Source: Schizochytrium sp. TIO01
Taxonomy: Eukaryota > Sar > Bigyra > Thraustochytrida > Thraustochytriidae
DNA length: 64,000 nt
Direction: 5' to 3'
Assembly: GCA_004764695.1 (NCBI GenBank)
Contig: SMSO01000034.1
Span: 4,162,501-4,226,500, forward strand
This document shows positions 1-10,930 of this stretch, in pieces. A model generated the notes under the pieces. That model was not told the origin of the DNA and did no database searches. It saw nothing but the letters and a program-made list of their open reading frames with translations. Made by a program: the position numbers and the translations under genes. Position 1 is the first letter of the stretch. The number at the start of each line of letters is the position of its first letter.

Positions 1-2094
1 ACGAAAATCTGTGAAAAATGAGCAGACGCCACTAGACGTCGTCGGTGTCTTGAAAATGCTTTTCAACTTTGATTTCTCTCTTCGCAGGAAGAATCGGATG
101 AAAGCTGTTGTGCATTGATCAGTTTGTACAATGTATCCTTTAAGGCTCTTACTGTTATCCCGCAAAAGGTAGTCCTTGCCCAAAACTGATTGCTCGCTAC
201 AACGATGCCTTGGTTTCAAAAGGATTGGACATTCGCTATTTTGCTCACGTGCCAGGCTCCACCCTTCGTTGAGGAAAAAGTCTACGAAATCATTTATCTT
301 GAGGGGTTCCAGAAGATCGATTCTTTCCATTCTTTCCTCTATTCTGATAGTAGAAGGTTCAGATTTCGCACTCTTACCTTTTGAATTACTGCCATTTGAA
401 ATCTCCAAGAAAGGTTGGGCTTTTTTACAAAGGGCAGAGTTAGAACTTTGGCTTTTGAGTTGAGCAAAAGGCGCACTAGAATGCGGTGGTTGATTTTGAG
501 AGAGAGTGGAGACATCATCTTCTTCCAGGTCTCTGCCCTCAAGTGCTGGAGGACTATTATCATTCTGATGCTGGCTACTTCGTTGCTCTATGAATGGGGT
601 TTCTGATCTGTTTTGGGAAGGTTCGCCTGAGTTCGCAGCATCGTATTCAACCTGAAGATCAGGAAATACTTGAAGAATATTGTCTAAACCGTCATGAACC
701 CTGAAGTAGTCTTCTCCTGGACGTGACTCAAAATCGTCATATGAGTGCCCCGGGCGTACAAGTGCATCAACCGGGAACGGGTGTTCGACCTCAGCCAAAG
801 TAAAACCGCGCTTTCTGAGGAACTTCAGTAGTTGTTGGTTCTTTGTGGGGTTTTCCACGTCATGATTGTCACTCTTTGAGGATTGTGAAGTGATCTCTTT
901 ATGCGAAGAACCATTGCTTTTCTCATGACCAATGCCTTGTTTTGACAAGATTGAGTCTTGAGAAGTTGCTCGACAATTCTTATGTTGCGGAGACATGTGA
1001 GACTTTTTCAAGGTCTCTTGAAGTGGACGTGTTGGGGTTTCCAGATCTTGTGCGTCTTTGCTGCATTCATCAGGGGTAGCATAATCATTCATGCTGGCCT
1101 CAACATTAGGAGCAGCTTGGTCTTTAATTTGCGTAAGTTTTCTTTCCTTTTGTTGCTCATCACTTGACTCAGACGAGGAAGTAGACGCATCACTGAAAAT
1201 ATCCCGTCGGCGCAATCTTTTCAGTTGTATATTAGGACTACCCGAGCGTTCCTTATAGGCATCTTTTGAATCTTGGGCTTTGCTTGGATTATTAGTATCT
1301 CTCAGACTAATGACCACACCTTCGCCTTCATTTTTTTCTTCGTTTTCAGAGAGGTTATGCGTACTTAAAGTAGGTTCAACAATATCAGCTGTGTCTTCAG
1401 GTGCGTCAGTCTTTGTTTCCGTATTCTTGGTCACCAAGAAATCAATTTCAAGTCGCATGCACTTTGGCTCTTGTCCCTTGAGCGAAGAAATCGATGCGTT
1501 CTTTACCTGTACAGAGGTAGTTGAATTCGCCGCACCTGTCGCAGAAGTGAATTGAATATGGACATTAGGTTTATCCTTCAAGCTGTGCCAGTTCTCTAGG
1601 AAAATTGTATCTGGGGCAATATCAATATGCTCAAGGTTTTCATGATAACTTGTCACCCGCTGCTGCTTAGTAGCTTGTCGATATGGCGAAGACTTTTGAG
1701 ATGAGAAATTCTGGTGTAATAAGCTCGAAAATGTTGAATCTTGGAATCCCCCAACGATGCCTGTACCCTGAAGACGCTTTAAAACACTCGCTATGCTTAA
1801 ACTCCGCGTTTTTGTTTGCAGTAAGTCTTTACTCAGGGAGTCAAGAAGGCGTAATTTATGTGCGTTCATCTCTAATTCAGCCTGTGCGATGTCATGAATA
1901 ATTCGTCGCTCATCTCGAATCTTGGCTAGAACGGCAGCAATCTCGTGCGGCTTGAACTTTGTTGCTAAATGCTTTTCGCCGCCATCTAAGCATTCTCTAA
2001 CACAAACTGAAACCGTAGATGTTTGGGTACTCTGACTGCTATCGATCGACTCATTGTGAATTGAACTTCGCTTTGATTCTTCTTTACTCGACAT
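1..2094 (-). CDS. Unidentified protein with two ~45-residue G-x-DY repeats, C-terminus outside window
   Basis: An open frame runs from an ATG at 2094-2092 to the left edge: 698 complete codons, no stop. Most of it is hydrophilic and Ser/Glu/Lys-rich, so probably disordered. Two stretches look folded and resemble each other. Residues ~421-465 contain FLRKRGFTLAEVEHPFP, then LVRPGH, then GEDYF. Residues ~601-645 contain FFLNEGWSLAREQNSECP, then LLKPRH, then GKDYLL. Both follow FLxxxGxxLAx(6)Px(2-3)LxxPxHx(n)GxDY. The spacing recalls the short G-W ... Y-x-x-P-G ... G-x-D-Y/F-F repeats common in stramenopile nuclear proteins; that link is from memory and tentative. A basic stretch (LKRLRRRD, ~residue 300) precedes a Ser-rich acidic run. 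The next minus-strand gene lies upstream, 1.2 kb away. Function unknown; a chromatin or DNA-associated role is only a guess. Confidence 0.75.
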   Translation of the reverse strand, partial: MSSKEESKRSSIHNESIDSSQSTQTSTVSVCVRECLDGGEKHLATKFKPHEIAAVLAKIRDERRIIHDIAQAELEMNAHKLRLLDSLSKDLLQTKTRSLSIASVLKRLQGTGIVGGFQDSTFSSLLHQNFSSQKSSPYRQATKQQRVTSYHENLEHIDIAPDTIFLENWHSLKDKPNVHIQFTSATGAANSTTSVQVKNASISSLKGQEPKCMRLEIDFLVTKNTETKTDAPEDTADIVEPTLSTHNLSENEEKNEGEGVVISLRDTNNPSKAQDSKDAYKERSGSPNIQLKRLRRRDIFSDASTSSSESSDEQQKERKLTQIKDQAAPNVEASMNDYATPDECSKDAQDLETPTRPLQETLKKSHMSPQHKNCRATSQDSILSKQGIGHEKSNGSSHKEITSQSSKSDNHDVENPTKNQQLLKFLRKRGFTLAEVEHPFPVDALVRPGHSYDDFESRPGEDYFRVHDGLDNILQVFPDLQVEYDAANSGEPSQNRSETPFIEQRSSQHQNDNSPPALEGRDLEEDDVSTLSQNQPPHSSAPFAQLKSQSSNSALCKKAQPFLEISNGSNSKGKSAKSEPSTIRIEERMERIDLLEPLKINDFVDFFLNEGWSLAREQNSECPILLKPRHRCSEQSVLGKDYLLRDNSKSLKGYIVQTDQCTTAFIRFFLRREKSKLKSIFKTPTTSSGVCSFFTDFR

Positions 2095-3278
2095 AGTATC
2101 TGAGATTTAACTTGTGGTCGAGGAGCTCCTTCCTTTTCAACAAATTTGCGATTGCAACTTTTAATTTCTAATACGTAGTTGGGGCCCGTTCCGCGGCCTG
2201 GCCTGAATAAAATATGTGTCACCTCTTGCCCCCGCAGAGTTATATAGACAGTTCTCGGCTAAAATGGTGGAGGAAACCGCAAAGGCAAGCATACAGGAAG
2301 CAGCAACTTCTCTGCAAGGGTTCACTCAAAGTGCTTGCTTTGAGTCCAGGATCTCAGGGATATTGTCTTCTTCAAAAGTTTGCAAGACTTATTTTAGTCC
2401 ACGGTTTATTAATTTCTTACTCTCTCGATGCAGACAGCTTCATAAAAGGTATACATATATACATTTATCTGTTGCCTTAAAAAACTGCACCACTTGATTG
2501 AAACACACAACCCCTTCGCTGGCCCGTTACAAGAGGCTCGCAAGCTCGATGTTACGTTCGAACTTTGGGTTCACGCCGCGGCAATATCGTTTCGCGCGTT
2601 TCACAACTCTTCGTCTAAGGGATCTTAAGAGTGCCTTATTGCTAGGGGCAGTATTTTGATCATTAAGTAGGTCCGTAAGTAGTATTCCTAACGAAATAGT
2701 GTTCGCTTTCGCTTGTCAAAGAATAGCTACAGGTACTATTTTGCTCTACTGTTACTGTGGACATCCTAAGACTGCCACGCTTACTTTGGGGGAACACTGT
2801 TCCGACGAATACTAGATACCAGTAGGAGCTTCTTCATTTGTTTTTGTTGCTGCAAAATTAATCAGGAGTTTGCGACAGACGTGGCCAGAAGACTTAAATT
2901 TGTTTGTTTCACCAGACCACCTTCAAGGTTTTAACAATGAGGTACCTTCCAAGGTCGTGTGAAGGAAAGGTCATGGGCATGCCGTGACTGATTAAGCTAA
3001 GAAAAAATACATTGTCCATTTGCGAAATAGCAATTGAGACTTTCTGTGGCACAAAATAAAACTGCAAAGGCATTAAATTGGTTGTAACTTTTAGATCGTA
3101 GTAGTATTGTTAGAAAGGGCAGTAGTGAGAAAGTTTATAAAGGGACCTCCACGAGTGAGCTTATTCTGAAAATAATTAGCCTACAGACAAGAAGACAAAC
3201 TCGACATGGAGAGAGCAGGAAAATTGGCAAACGTGACTATTTCCCGTCCAATCTAAAGTTATTCTAGTTCGTGTGAGT
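2095..3278. other. Intergenic spacer, 5' region of the edge gene
   Basis: This 1.2 kb stretch separates two head-to-tail minus-strand genes. It must hold the promoter of the edge gene and the 3' end of the transporter gene. Short frames on both strands (for example the plus frame 2216-2497) have no recognisable domain or coding-like composition. An AGGTACCT palindrome lies at 2940-2947. I see no RNA gene. Confidence 0.6.
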
Positions 3279-4889
3279 TTACTGTGAGCTCTTCTTTCGA
3301 GTACTGATCCTCCAAAGCGCAGGGTTGAGATTCTGAAGACGTTCGAGCTCAGAGCTAAAGTAAGAGTACCAGAGAACACCAAAGAAGACACAGCCAATAG
3401 ATATTGGTACGAAACCATCAAGCCAAACCTTGCACTTTTCTCCAGGTAGCTCTTCTCCTGTACAATCGTATACTGTAAGATGATCAACTACGAAAAGAAC
3501 AAATTGATTGGGCCACTTGCTTCCAAGATTGGCAATCGTGTTGAGAAGAGTCATGTATGTCCCGCCAATAGCAGGATCTGAAACTTGTGCGAAAAATCCC
3601 ATCATAGCAACAAACATAGCTGTAGAAAGCACGGAGTGCGCAATAAGGATTGAAAGAAGCCAGAACATAAATTCCCACGGCAATCCATCAGGATGGGCAG
3701 TAAAATCTGGGGCATAAAGCACGAGAAACATAGAGGCAAGACCTATAAAAACACGGGGCAAATATGCATGCTTGAAGAGAGTGGATAGTGGACGATCTGA
3801 TGTTTGTTTGGCAATTATGCCCGGTAATAAAATACTAAGCGGTGTAATGATGAGTGTGAGCGAAGCAACGTGTTCTTTCTTCATTCCACGTTCAACAAGT
3901 TTTCGTTGAGCAAGACTATCAGCAGCAGCAAAAGCAATGCCGCGAGTGGCAAGAACCATGAGAAGTGCTTGCACTCCGCGAAGCTTCAAAACACTGTGCA
4001 TCTGGGCGTAAGCCTCCGTGATGGAGTCAGGGATTTCTCCCTCTTCATGATGTGCAGAATCCTGGCCAAGTTCTGCATTGTTGATCATGGCATCCTTGCG
4101 TTCCGCCTCAGCCCGTTCTCGCTCGGTACGCTCATGCTTCAAGAAAGCGACAAGAGCTGTGACAATGATAAATATCCATCCCCAAATCCGCATAAACGTG
4201 CCGAGATCTGTGTACCCATACAGCTCAAGGCCCATGAAGCCGGTGAATGCAAGAAAGAATCCGAAGGTTTGGCCAACAGCATTACAGGTGGATGCATACC
4301 CAATATTGCGACGCGCAAGCATTGTCACTGCCCATCCATCTACGGCAATATCTTGCGTTGCTGCAAGTACATAAAATATAAAGAAGAGTGAAGTCAGCGC
4401 GTACACTTTGGGCTCCCCGTCGGTCTCTCCCAGCAGGTAAGGGAGATGTGATGGTGCCCAGATGAGCAATAGACCAATCAACATTTGCGTTGGGATAAGC
4501 CATGATTTTCTCCGTCCGAACTTCTCCACGAAAATTGTATCAACTACCGGTGCCCACAGGATCTTCAAGCTGTACGGCCAGGAGACGCTGCTAAAGATGC
4601 CCTGCTGCTCAAAGGTTAAATGTTTCTCCTGCAAGATTAAGTCCATCGTCTGGCTCAAACCCAATGGGACTCCCTGCAAGGTGTACAGTACCAGGAGGAG
4701 ACCTACATTAAGCCAGTCTCCCTCCATGCTAGGCACTGGACCTTTGTTTTCTGACTGCAACTGCTGAACAGGGCCCTCGTCAACGTTGAGCTGCTGCTTC
4801 TGTTGGGCTTGAACCAATCGACCCTGTTGCTCAGAGACCAAGTTCTCTTCAGGAGAGGAAGCCGCAGTACGCCGACGTGTACCGGACAT
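3279..4889 (-). CDS. Acetyl-CoA transporter, SLC33A1 (AT-1) family
   Basis: This 536-residue multipass membrane protein (human SLC33A1 has 549) belongs to the major-facilitator acetyl-CoA transporters. They carry cytosolic acetyl-CoA into the ER/Golgi lumen for O- and lysine acetylation. After a Gln-rich cytosolic N-terminus (1-55), the first membrane helix carries LYTLQGVPLGL (69-79). WPYSLKILWAPVVD (104-117), FGRRKSW (124-130), ATQDIAVDGWA (177-187) and GYASTCNAVGQT (197-208) are the family's signature blocks, in the expected order. Further hydrophobic segments continue to residue ~515. The ATG at 4889 is the natural start, since the family similarity begins about 55 residues later and no break separates them. 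The gene is intron-free. Family is certain from motifs; substrate is by homology, and bacterial AmpG permeases are the distant alternative. Confidence 0.95.
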   Translation of the reverse strand: MSGTRRRTAASSPEENLVSEQQGRLVQAQQKQQLNVDEGPVQQLQSENKGPVPSMEGDWLNVGLLLVLYTLQGVPLGLSQTMDLILQEKHLTFEQQGIFSSVSWPYSLKILWAPVVDTIFVEKFGRRKSWLIPTQMLIGLLLIWAPSHLPYLLGETDGEPKVYALTSLFFIFYVLAATQDIAVDGWAVTMLARRNIGYASTCNAVGQTFGFFLAFTGFMGLELYGYTDLGTFMRIWGWIFIIVTALVAFLKHERTERERAEAERKDAMINNAELGQDSAHHEEGEIPDSITEAYAQMHSVLKLRGVQALLMVLATRGIAFAAADSLAQRKLVERGMKKEHVASLTLIITPLSILLPGIIAKQTSDRPLSTLFKHAYLPRVFIGLASMFLVLYAPDFTAHPDGLPWEFMFWLLSILIAHSVLSTAMFVAMMGFFAQVSDPAIGGTYMTLLNTIANLGSKWPNQFVLFVVDHLTVYDCTGEELPGEKCKVWLDGFVPISIGCVFFGVLWYSYFSSELERLQNLNPALWRISTRKKSSQ

Positions 4890-6357
4890 CGCTGTTCCCC
4901 AACTGAGCCGCGCAGAGACCTGTAGACGGTATGTTCGAGCCAGAGTCAGGTGACTCGGATTTGTTTGTGGACTCTGTTGGTGTTGTTGTAGTCATTTCTT
5001 GTTATCAATGTACTTTTTTAAAGTCTTGTTCATCTGTTTTACTTTAAACTCTCTTCTTCAATGTTAGAGAAGGTTATAGTAGTAGGCAATTTGGGCCATT
5101 ATCTGAAGTTAACATCCAGGGGATTTCGAAAGTTTGCGAGAAGTACCGATGTCGTTTTCAAACGCTCTTGATATCTATCAAAGTTGGACTTGCATGACTT
5201 GTTTTCTTGAACAAACCTTCAGGGTTTCTAATTTAACTTTTCTTTTTTCTTTTTAAAAACCAGTAGAGTGAGTACCTAATTATTACATAAAGTTTACTAA
5301 AAGCAAGCAGAACTTCGGAAAATAGACTAAAACTAAAACTCTCTTCAAATGATCCTTGATTCAGACTAGATGCTCAGGGAGAGGCACATCTACAGCTCAC
5401 ACCCATGAAAGACTACGATGACAAGTCTGACCAGGTCGAAAATCCAATTTTTACGTACATACGGACGAGGGCTATTTCTTGATTTGGCCGAGATAGTGGC
5501 TTGAACTGTTTTTTAGTCTTTTCCTTATCTGCCAGACTGGACCATTTAAGTTAATTCTGACTTTTATCCGGAAAAAAAAAAAAAAAAAAAGGGGAGAAAG
5601 AAAGAAGAAAAGAGAGAACCATGAGAACGAGCCGAACACCGACTACTTCATCTCTTAACTGAGTGCAAAGAATTGCATTCTACTATTATCCATAATAATA
5701 ATTAATTAACATCAGGTTACAAGGTGGGCTTTCAAATGATAATGTGAAAGACTCGGGTTCATCAGCACTGGTCGAGGACCGAGTGCATTAGTAACTTTGA
5801 ATTTACTCTGCGGATTTAATTTGACTAAGCTCATGAACAGATGATGAGGTAAAAAACTTCAAAAATTCTGCTTAGCTAGTTTTATTTCTGGCTTGGAATG
5901 TGTATGAAAGCTTAAGAAATATCTGCTGTAGGATTTGATATTTTTGATATTTTGATAAGGATTTTATAGGAGAGCTTACGATGGCTTCTTTGCAGTTGGC
6001 ACGTCGAGTATATTGAAGTCAAATCATTCAACAGTGAATAACAGCAAGTATGTAGATCCAAAGAGCGTGACTTTCTGTATGTGTCTTATTGCACCTTGAA
6101 TTGCTCGACATAAATAGCATCTGGATATGTTGTACACAGAAAAAAGTAAATCTGAAAGTTACATGACGATGAGGCAGAGTTGCAAAAATGATGCATTGCA
6201 GTCACGGCAATGAGAAACGCAAGATGTATTATTGTGATTACATCAACTAAGATGTGATCTATTGGTTTGATGAAAAGAAAAAAAGCTGGCATATTTTTTT
6301 TGGTCTTTTTCATGTAAGATAAGTTTGTTTCGAACAAGGCAAGGGTTATGGAAGAGT
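4890..6357. other. Intergenic spacer between eIF3c and transporter genes
   Basis: This AT-rich 1.5 kb stretch has no convincing gene. It contains the 3' region of eIF3c, the promoter side of the transporter gene and a 19-nt A run at 5572-5590 followed by a purine tract. The short minus frames reaching up from 6086-6764 lie out of frame over the eIF3c RG tail and are shadows. Confidence 0.6.
5572..5590. repeat. A19 homopolymer
   Basis: An uninterrupted run of 19 A is followed by a GGGGAGAAAGAAAG purine tract. It is a simple repeat in the spacer. Confidence 0.9.
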
Positions 6358-9300
6358 TTAGAGGATGGGGACACGGTCAGTGCGGCCACCGCCCATACGG
6401 CCACCGCCAAATCCAGTGCGAGGCCTGAAGCCACCGCGAGTGCGAGTGCGGTTGCCACGGCCTCCACGTCCGGAGCGGCCAAAGCTGCTAGAGAATGCGT
6501 TTCCACTGCTTTCGCCACCCTTGCTGTCACCACCCTTGCGACCACCGCGTCCGCCGCGACCACCACGGCCACCGCGAGATCCACCACGACCACCCTTGGT
6601 CTCGTCACGGTCCCTGCGTCCACGACTGTCCGCAAAGGCATCAAAGTTGAGCAGACGTTCGTTGCCCTCAACGAGCACATTAAGGTGGTCGGAGAACTGA
6701 AGAGCAAGTGCCTGCAAGTGCGTCGGCTCGCGCTTGTGAAGCACGAGGGTATCAGTGATCTCATCCCAGGAGGCGAAAAGGTCTCCAGTAATGATCAGCT
6801 TGGAGATGACGGCGTGCACCTTGGCGCGGTCCATCTCAAACAGCTCACAGAGGTAGTCGCGGCGTACTGTGCGGTAGAGGCTCGAGTAAGTGTAGCACCA
6901 CACGCGGAGGGCCTCCTCCTTGACCTTCTCCTTGATGAGCTCGCGGACGGCATCTCCGTTGGGCATGAGGTCCCAGACAGGAAGCTTGAGCAGAAGCTCG
7001 TTAGCCTCACGCCAGTTAGCCTCCTGGAGGTTCTGGGCAGCTACGAGAACGTGGTCACGGGTGGACTCAGGCTCTCCGGTGAATGCCTGGCGGGACTGAA
7101 TCTCCAGAAGTCGAAGGAAGGAGCGGGAGTGCACGTAGCGGGACTCAAATTCGATAGCCATAGTCGGCACCTCGAGAAGCATAGCAGAGGTGAGGAAAAC
7201 AGCGTCGAGGAGCTCAAGGGAGAGGTGCTGGTGGAAGGGCATGAGGCGGCGCTTCTCTGCGGCCTCTTGAGACAAGTTACGCTCGCTGTAGTTGCGCCAT
7301 CCAAGACCCTGAGCAAGAAGTTCCTTCTCCTTCTTGTTGCCACAGATCTCCATCAAACAGGCATGGGCCTCCTTGTGCAGACCAGTGCGGAAAGCTGCGA
7401 ATCCGAGCATGACCAACGTGCGGTTGTGCATGATCTTGGTCTCAATATCTGCGTTACCAATGTGGTCCTGCAGGCGACTCATGAGCAGAAGATCACGGGC
7501 CTTGTGGAAATCGTCGTGGTGGGCATGGTAGAAGATGGAGCACAACAGGGCGCGGGCCTGGCTGCGCGAGTCTCCCTCCTGGTAGATGAAGGTGGAGAGG
7601 TCCTCAAGCATCTCACCAGGGCTGTACTCCACAGGAAGGTCTGCTGCAATCTGGCTAGGAGCTCCGAGAGCGGCAGCAGGGTGAGACTTGGAGAAGTCCT
7701 CGCTGCTGGTGCTGTCCTCAGAAGTCCAACTGGCAGGGTGGAGGTCGTCGCGGGATCCGTAGATGCGCTGGAACTCCTGCTCCTTGGCGAGCTTAAGCGC
7801 GATGGAGTCGAGCTTGTAGTAGATGTGCTCCACGCAGATGAGCGCGAGACGGCTGGCTGTGGCAGGGTTCTCAGCACGCTTGTAGTATTCCATGACATCG
7901 AGCGCGACGTCAACAAGGATACCCTCGTCTCCGAGACGTGTAATGTAGTCCTGGGAGTGAGGGTCCGACTGACGGAGGCTCTTGGTGTACTCATCAGCAA
8001 GGCGCTCCACAAAGATGCAAAGGTCACCAACGACGCGAACAACATTGCCAGAGCCTCCGTCGAGGAGAGGAGAGCTGTCCTCTTCCTCCTCGTCCTGTGC
8101 AGGATCCTCTTCATCCTGCTCAGGTCCACCAGCGGCCTTGCGTTTCTCAGCTTCTGCGCGTTTGCGTTCAGCAAAAGCCTTGGCCTTCTCAGCCTTGTCT
8201 CGCGCGAGACTCGAGAGAGCACCAAGTTCATCTCCAGTGAAGTTGGTCAGTGTGAGCGCAGGGTTCTCGGCAAGAAGCCTCAAGACAAAGCGAATGTCCT
8301 TCACGGTCTGCCTCCACAATGCAGGCGGCATGTGTTCGTCAACACCTGTGCGAATGTCAAAGGCAGCTGAGATGCAGTGCATAAGTCCACCGATCATCTT
8401 GGGTGCTCCCTGCGGCAGAATGAGTGCAACCAATTTACGCATCTTCTCCAGGTGCTCGAAGCGGTTCACTCCCTTCTTACCTCTTTGGGCCACAAGAAGC
8501 ATAAGCCTCTCGTCAATCTGCTTCGGGCTAAGGACCTCAACTTCTTCAGACTTGGACTCCTTGGCACGCTGGGCCTCCTCCTTGAGCCTCTTCTTCTCCT
8601 CCATCTTTCTGGCGCGCTCAGCAGCCTGGGCGGCCTCCTCCTCCTTGGTGAGACGCTTGGTAGTGGTGGTAGCAATGGACCTCTTCACCCATCTTGCGCG
8701 GCCAGTGAGCTGCTGCACACCCTCGTCGTCGCTGGAGCTTGAGGAAGAGTCGCTCATCCAGTCCGGCTGCTCAGAGTCATCAGAGTCCGAGCCGGAGCCC
8801 GACTCAGACTCAGACTCGGACTCAGAAGAGCTGGAGCTGGAGCTAGAGCTGGAGCTAGAGCTGGATCCAGAGCTGGAGCTGGAGTCGGAGTCGGAGTCAG
8901 AGGACGCATCGGCCTCGTTTTCAGCAGAGGCGACGGCCTTGTCTATCAAGGTCTGGAACTCAGCGACCTGCTTGGGCACACGGGCGCGGAGCCTGTTGTA
9001 GGCCTTGTTGTTGGTCTTCGAGAGCTTCTTGAGTGCGGGCTTATCAAGGAAGAGGGTGGAAATAGCCTCGTTAAGCTCGTTAATGGCGAGAAGGAAGGGG
9101 GTGACGTGCTTGTTGCCGTTGGCGCGCTTGGCCTTGTCGGCCTCGGTGTTGAGCGTGGCATATTGGCTGAGTGCCTCATTCCAGTCGTTCACTTTGAGAG
9201 AGTTCTTAATCTGGCGCGCAACCTTACGCACGGCGTCAAGGGTCTTCACGTCGGCGGTCTTCACGATGCGGCCCTCATCGTCTGAGTCTGAGTCCGAGTC

Positions 9301-9405
9301 GCTGTCGATCGCCCAGGTGCGAGCCTGAGCCTGTTGCTGCTGCTGCGTTTGCTGCTGCTCCTCCTCTTCGTCACTGCTGGCGTCTCCGCCCCAAAACTTC
9401 GACAT
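6358..9405 (-). CDS. EIF3C: Translation initiation factor eIF3 subunit c
   Basis: This 1015-residue subunit of the eIF3 scaffold bridges the 40S ribosome with eIF1/eIF5 during start-codon selection (human 913 residues, yeast Nip1 812). The N-terminus MSKFWGGDASSDEEEE is the classic eIF3c opening, followed by acidic DSDSDSDDEGR and a long Ser/Glu/Asp tract. That tract is typical of CK2-phosphorylated eIF3c tails and here unusually long (~170-230). The helical core leads into a PCI domain, whose winged helix covers about residues 833-892 (YTYSSLYRTV, RDYLCELFEM, VISKLIITGDLFASWDE). Residues ~938-1011 form an RGG-rich tail absent from yeast Nip1 and likely RNA-binding. The ATG at 9405 is fixed by the conserved opening. 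Codon use is strongly C-ending, so the antisense strand also stays open for hundreds of codons. Confidence 0.96.
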   Translation of the reverse strand: MSKFWGGDASSDEEEEQQQTQQQQQAQARTWAIDSDSDSDSDDEGRIVKTADVKTLDAVRKVARQIKNSLKVNDWNEALSQYATLNTEADKAKRANGNKHVTPFLLAINELNEAISTLFLDKPALKKLSKTNNKAYNRLRARVPKQVAEFQTLIDKAVASAENEADASSDSDSDSSSSSGSSSSSSSSSSSSSSESESESESGSGSDSDDSEQPDWMSDSSSSSSDDEGVQQLTGRARWVKRSIATTTTKRLTKEEEAAQAAERARKMEEKKRLKEEAQRAKESKSEEVEVLSPKQIDERLMLLVAQRGKKGVNRFEHLEKMRKLVALILPQGAPKMIGGLMHCISAAFDIRTGVDEHMPPALWRQTVKDIRFVLRLLAENPALTLTNFTGDELGALSSLARDKAEKAKAFAERKRAEAEKRKAAGGPEQDEEDPAQDEEEEDSSPLLDGGSGNVVRVVGDLCIFVERLADEYTKSLRQSDPHSQDYITRLGDEGILVDVALDVMEYYKRAENPATASRLALICVEHIYYKLDSIALKLAKEQEFQRIYGSRDDLHPASWTSEDSTSSEDFSKSHPAAALGAPSQIAADLPVEYSPGEMLEDLSTFIYQEGDSRSQARALLCSIFYHAHHDDFHKARDLLLMSRLQDHIGNADIETKIMHNRTLVMLGFAAFRTGLHKEAHACLMEICGNKKEKELLAQGLGWRNYSERNLSQEAAEKRRLMPFHQHLSLELLDAVFLTSAMLLEVPTMAIEFESRYVHSRSFLRLLEIQSRQAFTGEPESTRDHVLVAAQNLQEANWREANELLLKLPVWDLMPNGDAVRELIKEKVKEEALRVWCYTYSSLYRTVRRDYLCELFEMDRAKVHAVISKLIITGDLFASWDEITDTLVLHKREPTHLQALALQFSDHLNVLVEGNERLLNFDAFADSRGRRDRDETKGGRGGSRGGRGGRGGRGGRKGGDSKGGESSGNAFSSSFGRSGRGGRGNRTRTRGGFRPRTGFGGGRMGGGRTDRVPIL

Positions 9406-9900
9406 GTTGCTTGGCTTTGTTCTGTGGAGTTATCCACAGCTGTTGCGATTCCGTGTCTCGACGATTCGAAATAGATAGAATAGATGAAGATCGAGGCGTC
9501 TTGCGACCACGATCTGTTCCAACAACACAGAAAGGTTAAAGAAGATCGAGGCGTCGGAGACGGTCTCGGTCCACAAAGCTTCCTAAGAACAGGAGCTTAA
9601 GTCTGGGATAGATGAAGGATGATCTCCTTGGCGCTAGCTGGCAGCCAATGGATGAATGGATGCACGATCCGCGACCGTTCGCTTACTGCGAGCAAGCACG
9701 GGAATAGAGAGGCTCTGGGGCTCTGCGCGAGCTCCAAACGACCTCTAATATAAGTCTTGCGTCGAGCGAGGCGCCCTACACCACCGCCGCGACCGTATTA
9801 TCTCCGCACGCCGCCGCGCGCAGCCTGTCGTCTGCTTCTCCTTTTTCAACAGAGGCCTTTTCAATGGATCAGTGCTCCTATTCCCTTTCCTCTAAGACTT

Positions 9901-10040
9901 TCTACTAACCAACTATCTGCCCATCTAACTATCTAACTATCTAGCTATACTTACTTACCCATATTCATCTATTTAACTAGCAGGCTAACTAGCTAGCTAG
10001 CTGACTAACCAACTTACTATTGCTTACTTAATTACCCAGT
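9901..10040. repeat. CTAA/CTAT-rich degenerate simple sequence
   Basis: Imperfect iterations of CTAACTAT, CTAGCTAG and CTTACTTA fill the tract. It contains no open frame of note. Confidence 0.7.
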
Positions 10041-10930
10041 TACGATATAATATAATACTCAAGCTACGCACGCTACTACGCCTTATACCAGCCACTGATA
10101 TTACCACTGTTTGCTAGCTAAGACCTAGTACCTACTGCTACCCGCTTCTTCCGCTTCTCTTCACTTCGCTTCGGTATACTCTACTTGCCGCGCCCTTTTC
10201 TCCACTTGCGATCGCTATGGTCTATAGAACTAATTGACTTAGTCAAGTGGAATATGATGTGTATTCTCGCAAACATTCATTTTGCTCTGCTAAACGCAAT
10301 CGATTCCCCGTATTCTCCGAGCCCGGATGTCTCGTTTTTCTGACTTGAAGAATGTAATGTTGGTCTCGCACAGAAATGATCCAAGGCAAGAACACCAATG
10401 CAGTAAATGGCGATCAGCAATCGGAAATTGAGCGTAAATTGATGTTAATGCTTTCATAGGGCGCCTCTTACTTGAACCTGCACTTGCAGCAGCAAAATCT
10501 GATCAAAAGAATCACGATTCGAGTGATTCATGGTAGTCTTCATCAAGAACAACAGAACAATGATGTAACGACTGCTAGTCCGTCTTATATAAAACTAAAG
10601 CTGAGTACGGATACAATTTTGCAAAATTCAAGATCAAAGATTAATCTCTTCGTTTTCGATCTTGAGTGATACAATATAACTAGAACACTCGGGCAGAGAA
10701 ATATGATAAGCCCATTTATCACAAGCAGCTCGCATATCTTGGGCTTTCGAACGTTCTTCACGTAAATATTCCAGTCTCATCCACTGATTCATAGCAGAAA
10801 TATATAGGAGCCAAAGTTACAATCATTGCGTTCACTTAGAAAGGGGGGCTCTTCCTCTATCAAGTAAGCTAGCAAAGATTCGGGGTTGTAAGAGTTGGGC
10901 GCGAACTAGCGCCGTATTATATGGTAGTTA

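Noticed and set aside
6325-8370. 681-codon plus-strand open frame antisense to eIF3c
   Set aside because: It starts at TTG, lies wholly over the eIF3c coding region, reads as Ala/Thr/Val/Leu-rich codon-bias shadow, and has no domain.
7982-9001. 339-codon plus-strand frame over the 5' part of eIF3c
   Set aside because: Ser/Leu/Glu low-complexity translation is the mirror of the acidic Ser tract of eIF3c.
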